Shown here in pieces: positions 9,740 to 17,422 of a stretch of DNA of 64,000 bases. A program made the translations under genes and the position numbers. Within the stretch, counting starts at the first letter, position 1; each line of letters begins with the position of its first letter. This DNA is from Phaeobacter gallaeciensis (lineage in GTDB: Bacteria; Pseudomonadota; Alphaproteobacteria; Rhodobacterales; Rhodobacteraceae). Location: assembly GCF_001678945.1 (NCBI RefSeq), contig NZ_CP015124.1:1960001-2024000 (forward strand), given 5' to 3'. The notes under the pieces are model-generated. The model saw only the letters and a program-made list of their open reading frames with translations, ran no database searches and was not told where the DNA came from.

Positions 9740-9934
9740 AAACTGACCTCCCCAGAGCCGCCACACAGCTGTGCCCGGAAAAGCACAGGCTGTGGCAGAG
9801 CATCCATTTCGGGGAAGTGCAAAATTTGCGTCAGGGAGTCGGATCGGCGATTCTGGTCTCAACACTCCCCAGACGAACTCTTCTTCCTGAGGTTCGTCAC
9901 CTGCCCCCGCCGTTTCGCGCGGGGGATTTTTCTT
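9740..9934 (+). ncRNA. Candidate intergenic small RNA with three hairpins and an intrinsic terminator
   Basis: The 446-base gap between pyrF and the Nudix gene (9513-9958) has no credible ORF, but its second half is highly structured. Hairpin one has arms at 9760-9774 and 9783-9796. Hairpin two is a perfect 7-bp stem, GACGAAC/GTTCGTC (9872-9878, 9892-9898), closing a loop TCTTCTTCCTGAG. Hairpin three is CCCCCGC/GCGGGGG (9904-9910, 9919-9925) followed by ATTTTTCTT, a textbook terminator. That terminator lies 390 bases past pyrF, too far to be its simple end. The 5' end is a guess; I found no clear promoter. It could instead be a long pyrF 3' UTR. The pyrimidine-rich loop could pair with ribosome-binding sites. 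In 9513-9739 I see nothing. Confidence 0.5.
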
Positions 9935-9958
9935 GAAAAACCTCCACAGCGCCCGACG

Positions 9959-10366
9959 CTAAGCTCTGGCCTCGCTCAGATAGCCCGAGAGCTGTTCGGC
10001 GAAATGCGGCACAGCAAGGGGATGTTCGCAATACTCCCGCGGATCCATCAGAGCCCACCGCTGCCCTTCCGAACCCAAGCGGATGTCCGACACCAATCCC
10101 GCAGGCTGATGGGAGACAAAGAACCAGACATATCCGCGTGGCCGACTGTAGCGGCGCGACCAGACCAGATCAGACGGGGCCAGTTGCAGCCCGATCTCTT
10201 CCTCGGTTTCTCTCAGCGCGCAAACCTCGGGGCTTTCCTCCTGCTCCCGTCCGCCGCCGGGCAGATCCCAATGACCGGGATAGGGAATGTCGGGCTTGTC
10301 ATCGCGCAGGATGACCACGATTTTCTGGCCCAGAAACAAGGCCAGTTTTGCACCTGAAAATGTCAT
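9959..10366 (-). CDS. Nudix hydrolase
   Basis: A 135-residue protein with a complete Nudix box: GGREQEE, seven residues, then RETEEEIGL, matching GX5EX7REUXEEXGU. Such enzymes hydrolyse nucleoside diphosphates linked to another moiety, often damaged nucleotides; the substrate cannot be told here. I chose the ATG at 10366 because MTFSGAKLALFLG is where the Nudix fold begins. A longer frame reaches 10441 but has no clear ribosome site. It is divergent from the dinB gene; linkage to a lesion-bypass polymerase is suggestive of nucleotide hygiene but not proof. Confidence 0.85.
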   Translation of the reverse strand: MTFSGAKLALFLGQKIVVILRDDKPDIPYPGHWDLPGGGREQEESPEVCALRETEEEIGLQLAPSDLVWSRRYSRPRGYVWFFVSHQPAGLVSDIRLGSEGQRWALMDPREYCEHPLAVPHFAEQLSGYLSEARA

Positions 10367-10463
10367 GACATGAACATGGCCCCGCGATGGCCTAAAGACA
10401 ATATTGCCGGGCCGGAGTAAACTCATCCTGCACCGTTTCAACGAAGCCCCCTACCCGCCTGCC

Positions 10464-11756
10464 ATGCCCGCCTCATCCACATCTTCGCAGTCTTCCGCCC
10501 TGTGCCGGGACTGCCTGCGCCAGATCGCACCGCCGCAGCGGCGCCCACTGCGTTGCCCGGCCTGCGGCAGTCCGCGCGTCAAGGTGCATGACGAGCTGTT
10601 TTCGCTGACCATCGCCCATATGGATTGCGATGCCTTCTATGCCAGCGTTGAGAAACGCGATGACCCGGCGCTGGCCGACAAGCCGGTGATCATCGGCGGT
10701 GGGCGGCGCGGGGTGGTCTCCACCGCCTGTTATGTGGCGCGTATCCGCGGCGTCAAATCCGCGATGCCGATGTTTCAGGCGCTGAAGCTTTGCCCCGATG
10801 CAGTGGTAATCAAGCCCCGGATGCAGGTCTATGCCGAGGTGAGCCGCGCCGTACGCGAAATGATGAACGAGTTGACGCCGGATGTGGAACCGCTGTCACT
10901 GGACGAAGCCTTCATGGATCTGTCCGGCACCGAAAAACTGCACGGGGCGCCGCCCGCCGTGATGCTGGCGCGGTTGGTCAAACGCATGAAGGACGAGCTG
11001 GGAATCACCGGCTCGATCGGCCTCAGCCACAACAAATTCCTGGCCAAGGTTGCCTCAGATCTGGACAAGCCGCGCGGATTTTCGGTGATCGGTAAATCCG
11101 AGACCGCAGATTTCCTGCACGACAAACCGGTGCGGCTGATCTGGGGCATTGGTCCTGCGGCGCAGGCTTCGCTGGACAAGGCGGGGATTCGCACTTTTGC
11201 TGATCTTCTGCGCTGGGACCGGCAAGATCTGCACGCCCGCTTCGGCTCGATGGGGGATCGACTGTGGCATCTGGCCCGGGGCGAGGACCGGCGCCGCGTT
11301 TCTGCCAATGCGCCAGTGAAATCGATCTCCAAGGAAACAACGTTTTTTGAGGATTCAGCCAATACCGAGGTTCTGGACGGCCATCTGTGGCGGCTAGCGA
11401 CACAGGTCTCGGACCGGGCCAAGGCCAAGGAAAAGGCCGGGCGCGTGGTGACGCTGAAACTGAAACGGGCCAATCATTCGGCCCTGACCCGCCGCATCGC
11501 CCTGCGCAGCCCCACCCAGATGGCCGATACGATCTATCGCACAGCACGCGCCCTGTTGGATCAGGTGGGCGATCAGGGGCCTTATCGCCTGCTTGGCTGC
11601 GGCATTTCCGATCTGGTGCCCGCCGATCAGGCCGATGTGACCGGCGACCTTCTGGACCCGCAGGCCAGCAAGCGTGCCGGGGCCGAACGGGCCAGCGATG
11701 CCATCCGCAAACGGTTTGGAGATGGCGCCATCCTGAAAGGGCGCGCCTTGCGTTAG
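10464..11756 (+). CDS. dinB: DinB-type DNA polymerase IV with N-terminal zinc-finger-like extension
   Basis: A 430-residue Y-family translesion polymerase. The palm starts with HMDCDAFYASVEKRDD. The second catalytic acidic pair is SLDEAFMDLSG, followed by the helix-hairpin-helix region (IRTFADLL) and the C-terminal little finger. Before the usual polymerase start there are about 48 extra residues carrying two CxxC pairs (C14-x2-C17 and C31-x2-C34), likely a zinc ribbon. An in-frame TTG at 10404 would add 20 more residues but has no better ribosome site. No LexA box was identified upstream. It is divergent from the Nudix gene. Confidence 0.94.
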   Translation: MPASSTSSQSSALCRDCLRQIAPPQRRPLRCPACGSPRVKVHDELFSLTIAHMDCDAFYASVEKRDDPALADKPVIIGGGRRGVVSTACYVARIRGVKSAMPMFQALKLCPDAVVIKPRMQVYAEVSRAVREMMNELTPDVEPLSLDEAFMDLSGTEKLHGAPPAVMLARLVKRMKDELGITGSIGLSHNKFLAKVASDLDKPRGFSVIGKSETADFLHDKPVRLIWGIGPAAQASLDKAGIRTFADLLRWDRQDLHARFGSMGDRLWHLARGEDRRRVSANAPVKSISKETTFFEDSANTEVLDGHLWRLATQVSDRAKAKEKAGRVVTLKLKRANHSALTRRIALRSPTQMADTIYRTARALLDQVGDQGPYRLLGCGISDLVPADQADVTGDLLDPQASKRAGAERASDAIRKRFGDGAILKGRALR

Positions 11757-11787
11757 GATCGCTCCTGCCCAGACCCGCAGCGGGCTC

Positions 11788-12648
11788 TTACTCGGCGGCA
11801 AGCGGAGGCTGTTCCTGCACCGAATCTGTCATTGCTGCGATGACACCGCGCAAAGCGTCCTGAAGGATGGCGAAATTGCCATTGGGCCGGATCGTGGCCT
11901 CATCCATATAAAGAGAGCGGTCGATTTCCACCTGGATCGCGTGCTGATTGCGCGACGGGCGGCCGTAGGCCTGCGTAATATAGGCGCCGGCAAAGGGCGC
12001 GTTGCGGGCCACCCGCAAACCGACACTGGTAAAGGCGGCTTCGACACGATCAACGATCTCACCCGCCGCCGCAGCCCCAAACCGATCCCCCAGTACCACG
12101 TCCGGCATCTGCCCCGACCGGGTGGGCATGGTTTCCAGCGCCTCGTGCGGCATCGAGTGACAATCGATCAGAATCGCATGGCCAAACCCGACATGGGCCT
12201 GATCCAGCAATCCCTGCAACGCCCGGTGATAGGGGCGCCAGTAGCTGTCGATGCGACTGCGGGCCTCGGTCAGGGGCAGTTTGCCCCGATAGATCGCCTG
12301 CCCGCCGGCAACGACCCGGGGAATCACCCCCAGCCCCGAAGCCACGCGGGGATTCTGCCCGCGTCGCATCACCCCTTCGATCAGCGCCGGGTCCAGTTCT
12401 TCCGGAGAACGGTTCAGATCCAGATAGGCGCGCGGCTTTACCGCCCTCAGCAGCGGCGCGCCATATTCCGGCGCTGCAGCAAAAAGCCTGTCGACAAAGG
12501 CATCTTCGGAACTGCGGATCCGATGCGGGTCGAGAATCGATTGCTCAAGGAACTGCGGCGGGTAATCGGCGCCGCTATGAGGCGATGCAAAAACGATTGC
12601 TGACCGCAGATTTTGCGGCGACATGACAGAAAATGCTGCGTCGGACAT
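11788..12648 (-). CDS. N-formylglutamate amidohydrolase family protein
   Basis: A 286-residue member of the N-formylglutamate amidohydrolase (HutG-like) family, which releases formate from N-formylglutamate at the end of one histidine degradation route. Family features seen are FASPHSGADYPP near the N-terminus, RAYLDLNRSPEELDP with putative metal-site residues, and ILIDCHSMPHEAL. No hut genes are adjacent, so participation in histidine catabolism is only inferred. It converges with dinB with a 31-base gap. Confidence 0.85.
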   Translation of the reverse strand: MSDAAFSVMSPQNLRSAIVFASPHSGADYPPQFLEQSILDPHRIRSSEDAFVDRLFAAAPEYGAPLLRAVKPRAYLDLNRSPEELDPALIEGVMRRGQNPRVASGLGVIPRVVAGGQAIYRGKLPLTEARSRIDSYWRPYHRALQGLLDQAHVGFGHAILIDCHSMPHEALETMPTRSGQMPDVVLGDRFGAAAAGEIVDRVEAAFTSVGLRVARNAPFAGAYITQAYGRPSRNQHAIQVEIDRSLYMDEATIRPNGNFAILQDALRGVIAAMTDSVQEQPPLAAE

Positions 12649-12711
12649 CCCGGCTCCGGCCCCTTAGATCTAAAAACAGCATAGACTGGAAATTTCTGGG
12701 GTCAAAAGCTC

Positions 12712-12740
12712 TTGCACCCCTCCGCGACTCTTATTATAGA
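12712..12740 (+). promoter_or_regulatory. Promoter for tRNA-Val
   Basis: TTGCAC, a 17-base spacer and TATAGA form a good sigma-70 promoter ending about 66 bases before the tRNA. A small hairpin with arms at 12751-12757 and 12762-12768 follows in the transcribed leader. It may also serve the downstream rpmJ. Confidence 0.6.
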
Positions 12741-12806
12741 CCCCTTCACCGGCGCGGCATCCCGCGCCCCGTTTGTTTCTGGGGCAGGATGTTGCAAGGG
12801 TTTCAT

Positions 12807-12881
12807 GGGCGATTAGCTCAGCGGTAGAGCACTTCGTTGACATCGAAGGGGTCACAAGTTCGAACCTTGTATCGCCCACCA
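12807..12881 (+). tRNA. tRNA-Val (anticodon GAC), CCA encoded
   Basis: A 75-base cloverleaf. The acceptor arms GGGCGAT and ATCGCCC pair, the D arm is GCTC-AGCGGTA-GAGC, and the anticodon stem is CTTCG/CGAAG around loop TTGACAT, giving anticodon GAC. The T arm contains GTTCGAA. The 3' CCA is encoded. It lies 80 bases before rpmJ on the same strand, so the two may share a transcript. Confidence 0.97.
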
Positions 12882-12961
12882 TGAATTCATTGTTTTGGCC
12901 CACGGGTCGGAACACCCGCTAACCCAGGCGCTGGTTCGCGCCGCAGAACAGGAGAAGGACC

Positions 12962-13087
12962 ATGAAGGTCAAGAACTCGCTCCGCTCGCTCAAGAACCGG
13001 CACCGTGACTGCCGCGTTGTGCGTCGCAAGGGCCGCGTCTACGTGATCAACAAGACCCAGCGCCGCTTCAAAGCGCGTCAGGGCTAA
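12962..13087 (+). CDS. rpmJ: 50S ribosomal protein L36
   Basis: A 41-residue basic protein beginning [11 protein letters not shown] and ending RRFKARQG, the alphaproteobacterial form of L36. It has a single cysteine (residue 17), so it lacks the zinc-binding cysteine set of the longer-known L36 type. AGGAGAAGG lies just before the ATG. It stands apart from the main ribosomal clusters, as is usual in this group. A strong terminator follows. Confidence 0.95.
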   Translation: MKVKNSLRSLKNRHRDCRVVRRKGRVYVINKTQRRFKARQG

Positions 13088-13136
13088 GATCCACCAGACC
13101 GGATCTGGGACTGCACGACAGTCACAGCGTATTTTG

Positions 13137-13165
13137 AAAACCGCATCTTCGGATGCGGTTTTTTT
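13137..13165 (+). terminator. Intrinsic terminator after rpmJ
   Basis: The stem is AAAACCGCATC/GATGCGGTTTT with a UUCG tetraloop, followed by a run of seven T residues. It lies 50 bases past the rpmJ stop. Confidence 0.93.
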
Positions 13166-13263
13166 GCGTTTTAGCGGCGGCGCTTACCGAAACGAGCCGA
13201 TACGACCTTGCCCACTGACCCGCAGCCAGCCCGTGAATTTTCTCCAAGTAAAATTGTCAGTTT

Positions 13264-13308
13264 TTGTTTTCATCCGCTTCGGAATCCTATAATCGACTAA
13301 ATCAGTCG
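13264..13308 (+). promoter_or_regulatory. Promoter and possible operator of the iron-binding protein gene
   Basis: TTGTTT at 13264-13269 and a perfect TATAAT at 13288-13293 are separated by 18 bases. A dyad CGACT-AAATC-AGTCG (13294-13308) begins immediately after the -10 element and would span the start point, a good place for a repressor. Iron-responsive control is expected from the gene's role, but I cannot assign the dyad to a named regulator. Confidence 0.5.
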
Positions 13309-13340
13309 GAAAGACATACCGAAGCTTGATGGGAGTAACC

Positions 13341-14357
13341 ATGTTGAAAGCGACCACGATACTGGCAGGCGCTCTGGCCGCCACCATTGCGACCTCGGCC
13401 GCCGCCGAGGGAGAGGTAAACCTCTATTCCTCGCGCCATTACGACACCGATGAACGCCTATATTCGGACTTCGAAGAGGCAACCGGCATCCGCATCAACC
13501 GGATCGAAGGCAAGGCGGATGAGCTGATTGCCCGCATGCAGGCCGAGGGCGAGAATTCCCCTGCCGATATCCTGCTGACCGTCGACACCTCGCGTCTGGC
13601 CCGCGCCAAGGATGCAGGCGTGCTGCAATCCATCGACAGCGACGTGCTGGAGGCGCGCGTGCCCGGTTACCTGCAGGACGCAGACAACCAGTGGTTCGGC
13701 TTTTCCCAGCGCGCCCGGATCATCTTCTACGACAAGGCTGACGTGGCCAACCCGCCGCAGACCTACCTTGATCTGGCCGATCCGGCGTACAAGGGGCTGG
13801 TCTGTATCCGCTCCTCGACCAACACCTACAACCAGACCCTGCTGGCCTCGATCATCACCCACCAGGGCAGCGATGTTGCCAAATCCTGGGCCGAAGGCGT
13901 GGTTGCCAACATGGCGCGTGATCCGCAGGGCGGTGACACCGACCAGCTGCGCGGCATCGTCTCGGGTGAATGCGAGATCTCCGTTGCGAACAGCTATTAC
14001 TTTGCCCGCTCGATCCGCAAAGACGTCAAAGGCCTCTCCGATTCGCGTGACATGATCGGCTGGATCTTCCCGGCGCAAAACGAACAGGGCGCGCATATGA
14101 ACCTGTCCGGTGGCGGCGTTGCTGCACATGCCCCGAACCGCGATAACGCGATCAAGTTCCTCGAGTATCTCGCCTCGGATCAGGCGCAGCAGTATTTCTC
14201 GGCAGGCAATGACGAATACCCGGCCGTGCCGGGCGTGGGCCTCGCCCCCAGCATCGCTGCCCTTGGCCATTTCAAACCCGACGACATCAACCTGTCCGAC
14301 GTGGCCAAGAACATCCCCGAAGCACAGAAGATCTTTGATGCGGTAGGCTGGAAATAA
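13341..14357 (+). CDS. Iron(III) ABC transporter substrate-binding protein (FbpA/FutA type)
   Basis: A 338-residue periplasmic ferric-ion binding protein. The Sec signal covers residues 1-22 (ending SAAA). The mature chain opens with EGEVNLYSSRHYDTDERLY, and NSYYFAR carries the tandem tyrosines that coordinate ferric iron in this family. GGGAG lies five bases before the chosen ATG; the frame extends five codons further upstream. A terminator directly follows, so it is transcribed alone or in excess over the downstream genes. The matching permease lies 1.2 kb away on the other strand, with a GTPase gene between. Confidence 0.92.
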   Translation: MLKATTILAGALAATIATSAAAEGEVNLYSSRHYDTDERLYSDFEEATGIRINRIEGKADELIARMQAEGENSPADILLTVDTSRLARAKDAGVLQSIDSDVLEARVPGYLQDADNQWFGFSQRARIIFYDKADVANPPQTYLDLADPAYKGLVCIRSSTNTYNQTLLASIITHQGSDVAKSWAEGVVANMARDPQGGDTDQLRGIVSGECEISVANSYYFARSIRKDVKGLSDSRDMIGWIFPAQNEQGAHMNLSGGGVAAHAPNRDNAIKFLEYLASDQAQQYFSAGNDEYPAVPGVGLAPSIAALGHFKPDDINLSDVAKNIPEAQKIFDAVGWK

Positions 14358-14388
14358 TCCACCTCAGGATGATTCGAATTTTAAAAAA

Positions 14389-14414
14389 GGCGCGAGGCCC
14401 CCTCGCGCCTTTTT
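14389..14414 (+). terminator. Intrinsic terminator after the iron-binding protein gene
   Basis: A perfect 9-bp stem GGCGCGAGG/CCTCGCGCC with a three-C loop is followed by five T residues and preceded by six A residues, so it could work in both directions. The rest of the gap up to 14654 contains no gene I can support. Confidence 0.93.
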
Positions 14415-14654
14415 GTCCTTTTTGAGAGTCGCAGATGGTCAGAATGTCTCAACTCAAGACCCGGATTTTCAGAATCGGCCATTGCCCGCTCCCAAAATGA
14501 TCCTTTAGCGCCTTTACGCCTGCAATCCGGCAACTTTGTTGCTGAATTTCTGGACCTGCACCCTACTGCCGCCTATAGATTTGCGGAATTTTCAAGTGAG
14601 GGGTTAAAGGCACATGCAGGGTTTCCGGGATATCGCACGACAAGGAACCATGCT

Positions 14655-15551
14655 GTGAAAAGGGTGCCTGTCACGATTATCAGCGGTTACCTCGGCGCAG
14701 GTAAAACCAGCCTCATCAATCGCATCCTCGCCGAGTCGCACGGGCTGGACCTGACCGTCATCGTCAACGATTTCGGCGCCATAAACATCGACGCCGATCT
14801 GATCCGCGATACGGAAAACGGCACCATCGCCCTGAGCAATGGTTGCATCTGCTGCACCATGGGAACGGATCTGGCGCTGACGCTGCGGCAAATCCTGGAT
14901 CGGCCGGAACAGCCCGGCCATCTGGTGATCGAGGCCAGCGGTATCTCCGATCCAGTCGCCATCGCAAATACCGTCATGGGCGAAAGCGGCTTTAGCTATG
15001 CCGGCATTGTCACCGTGGTGGATGGGCTCAATGCCGATACCCTTCTGCAGGATGAAGAGATTGCCCCCCAGGTGCTGCAGCAAATCCGCGCCGCTGACCT
15101 GGTTCTGGTCTCCAAATGCGAAGCAATCGATGCGGATCTGGCAGACCAATTGAAGGCCGCGGGCGCGCGCACCCCGACGGTTCTGGATGGTGCGCCAGTT
15201 TCTGATCTCCTGTTTGACGTCGTGCCCCTGCCCAAAGGCCGCTCCGTGGCCGCGCATCCCGCCTATGCCACTTGGCAACATCAAAGCCGCGATGTTCTGG
15301 ATCGCCGCGCATTGGGCGACAAACTGGCCAGCCGCCCCGACGGTCTTTACCGCATGAAAGGCTACGTGCTGACCACTGGCGGTGCCTATGAGCTGCATAT
15401 CGTCGGCCGCCACGTCGAAGCCCGTCACTGCGATGCCGACGAAACCCTTCTGATTGGGCTTGGGCCTGCCGGGCGGATTTCCCCCGAACAAATCGAGGCC
15501 TGGTGGACGGGCCAGCCTGACGCTCAGAGCCAGGCAGGTGGGCACGCCTAA
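14655..15551 (+). CDS. COG0523 (CobW/YjiA-type) metal-chaperone GTPase
   Basis: A 298-residue G3E P-loop GTPase. Walker A GYLGAGKTS is at residues 11-19, NDFGAINID near 39-47 is the family switch segment, and the metal-binding CxCC motif is C64-I-C66-C67. A short C-terminal CobW-type domain follows. Such proteins deliver or buffer metals such as zinc or cobalt. The start is GTG with AAGGA eight bases upstream. It sits between the iron-binding protein and iron permease genes, which suggests a role in metal homeostasis, but the metal is not shown. Its stop overlaps the convergent permease stop by four bases. Confidence 0.88.
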   Translation: MKRVPVTIISGYLGAGKTSLINRILAESHGLDLTVIVNDFGAINIDADLIRDTENGTIALSNGCICCTMGTDLALTLRQILDRPEQPGHLVIEASGISDPVAIANTVMGESGFSYAGIVTVVDGLNADTLLQDEEIAPQVLQQIRAADLVLVSKCEAIDADLADQLKAAGARTPTVLDGAPVSDLLFDVVPLPKGRSVAAHPAYATWQHQSRDVLDRRALGDKLASRPDGLYRMKGYVLTTGGAYELHIVGRHVEARHCDADETLLIGLGPAGRISPEQIEAWWTGQPDAQSQAGGHA

Positions 15552-17227
15552 CGGCGGCGCCCAACCTGTCGGCAGATCAGGATCACCGGCAGTAACCCAA
15601 CCGCCATGATGACCAGAGACGGCACCGCAGCGCCCTCCAACCGCTCGTCCGAGGCCAGCCGGTAGGCCTGCACCGCCAGCGTATCGTAATTGAATGGCCG
15701 CATGATCAGCGTTGCGGGCAGTTCCTTCATCACATCCACGAAAACAATCAGCAGCGCGGTCAGCAGGCTCGGCGTCAGGATCGGCAGATGCACCCGGCGC
15801 AGCATGCCCAGCGGGCTTTGTCCCAGCGACCGGGCAGCCGCATCCATATTGGCGTGTACGGTGGACTGGCCGCTCTCATAGGCACCAAGAGCCGCCGCGA
15901 GGAACCGCACCATATAGGCGGCCACCAAGAGCCAGATGGATCCGGTGATCAGCAAGCCGGTACGAATATCAAAGGTCGCCCGCATCCAGGCATCGAGAGC
16001 GTTGTCAAAGGCCGCGAAAGGTACCATCAGCCCCACCGCGATCACCCCGCCCGGCACCGCATAGCCCAGCCGTGACATATAGGCCGCGAGTGCAGAACTG
16101 CGCCCCGGGCGCAGTCGCTGATAAAAGCCAAGGATGACCGCCGCCAGCACGGTGATCACCGCAGCAGTCGAGGCTAGAAGCAGAGAGTTCTGGATGAACC
16201 CGATATAGCGGCGGCTGAACAGGTCCTGCTCGGATTGCAGCCCCATATTGCACAGGATCACCACCGGCAGCACAAAGCCCAGCACCACCGGAATCGCACA
16301 CAGAACCCAGGCCGCAACGGCGCGCAAACCGGTGAGGTCAGCAGGCGGCATTTCAGCGTGATGCTTGCCCGCCTGATGATAGCGCGCCTTGCCGCGGGTG
16401 GAGCGTTCCACTACCGCCAGCATCAGCGCAAAGCTGAGAAGGCAGAGCGCCAGCTGCGCCGCCCCGGCGCGATCCGCGAGCGAGAACCAGCTGGTGTAGA
16501 TCCCTGTAGCAAAGGTCTGCACCCCGAAATAGGACACGGTGCCGAAATCGGCGATGGTCTCCATCACCGCCAACAGCACGCCCGAGGCAATCGCCGGCCG
16601 CGCCATCGGCAGGCTGACACGCCAGAAGGCCTCCCAGGCACTTTTCCCCAGTGCCCGTGCCGCCAGGAAGGCGCCAGCGCTTTGCTGCAAGAATGCCGCC
16701 CGCGCCAAGAGGTAGACATAGGGATAAAGGACGAAGATCAGCATCACCGCCGCCCCACCCGGAGAGCGGATCTCCGGGAACCAGTAATCGCGCGGACCCC
16801 AGCCCGTCACCTGTCGCAGGGTGGTCTGCACGATGCCGGGGTGATCCAGAACAAAGGTATAGGCATAGGCCAGCACATAAGCCGGGAAGGCCAGCGGCAG
16901 GACCAGCGCGACCTCAAACAGGCGCACGCCAGGAAAACGGGTCATGGTGACAAGCCAGGCCGCCCCGACGCCCAGCAACAGGGTTCCAAGTGAGACCAGA
17001 ACCACTAGCACCACCGTCGTGATCAGGTAGCGTGGCAGCACCGTCCCGGCCAGATGCGCGATGGTATCCGTGCCGCCGACCATCCCCGCCAGCGCCACGG
17101 CCAGCATCGGTAGGACGCAAGCCAGCGCCACGACCCAGCCCAGCACGGCAAAGACGCGTGTCCCGGCCTTGCGCCCAAGGCGGCTTCCCTTTGGGGCGTA
17201 GTCTGGAGTGTGGCTGGCTTCAGTCAT
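15548..17227 (-). CDS. Iron(III) ABC transporter permease (FbpB type, fused double domain)
   Basis: A 559-residue inner-membrane protein with about 12 transmembrane helices arranged as two binding-protein-dependent permease domains. Each domain carries an EAA-type loop, for example ARALGKSAWEAFWRVSLPMARPA and ARSLGQSPLGMLRRVHLPIL. This duplicated layout is typical for ferric-ion importers. It is encoded opposite to the binding protein gene. No ATPase gene accompanies it here, so the energising subunit must be elsewhere. Confidence 0.92.
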   Translation of the reverse strand: MTEASHTPDYAPKGSRLGRKAGTRVFAVLGWVVALACVLPMLAVALAGMVGGTDTIAHLAGTVLPRYLITTVVLVVLVSLGTLLLGVGAAWLVTMTRFPGVRLFEVALVLPLAFPAYVLAYAYTFVLDHPGIVQTTLRQVTGWGPRDYWFPEIRSPGGAAVMLIFVLYPYVYLLARAAFLQQSAGAFLAARALGKSAWEAFWRVSLPMARPAIASGVLLAVMETIADFGTVSYFGVQTFATGIYTSWFSLADRAGAAQLALCLLSFALMLAVVERSTRGKARYHQAGKHHAEMPPADLTGLRAVAAWVLCAIPVVLGFVLPVVILCNMGLQSEQDLFSRRYIGFIQNSLLLASTAAVITVLAAVILGFYQRLRPGRSSALAAYMSRLGYAVPGGVIAVGLMVPFAAFDNALDAWMRATFDIRTGLLITGSIWLLVAAYMVRFLAAALGAYESGQSTVHANMDAAARSLGQSPLGMLRRVHLPILTPSLLTALLIVFVDVMKELPATLIMRPFNYDTLAVQAYRLASDERLEGAAVPSLVIMAVGLLPVILICRQVGRRR

Positions 17228-17370
17228 CGGTTGCTCATCGCTTTGGTGAATCCCACTGCGGGTCGGAACACCCCTCTATTTCGATCATTTTTGTCGGAAA
17301 CTCCAGCAGGAAACTGGCAAGCACCCTGCCCTGCGGCGAATACGCCCGGCCCCGGTTTCGGATAGAAAAA

Positions 17371-17397
17371 AGCCGGGCGTCCTTACGGGGCCCGGCT
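17371..17397 (-). terminator. Terminator of the liv/ligase operon
   Basis: The arms AGCCGGGC and GCCCGGCT (17371-17378, 17390-17397) form a perfect 8-bp stem. On the minus strand a run of six T residues follows. It lies 25 bases beyond the stop of the last operon gene. Confidence 0.88.
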
Positions 17398-17422
17398 CTC
17401 CATGTCTGTGTAAGGCTGCGGC

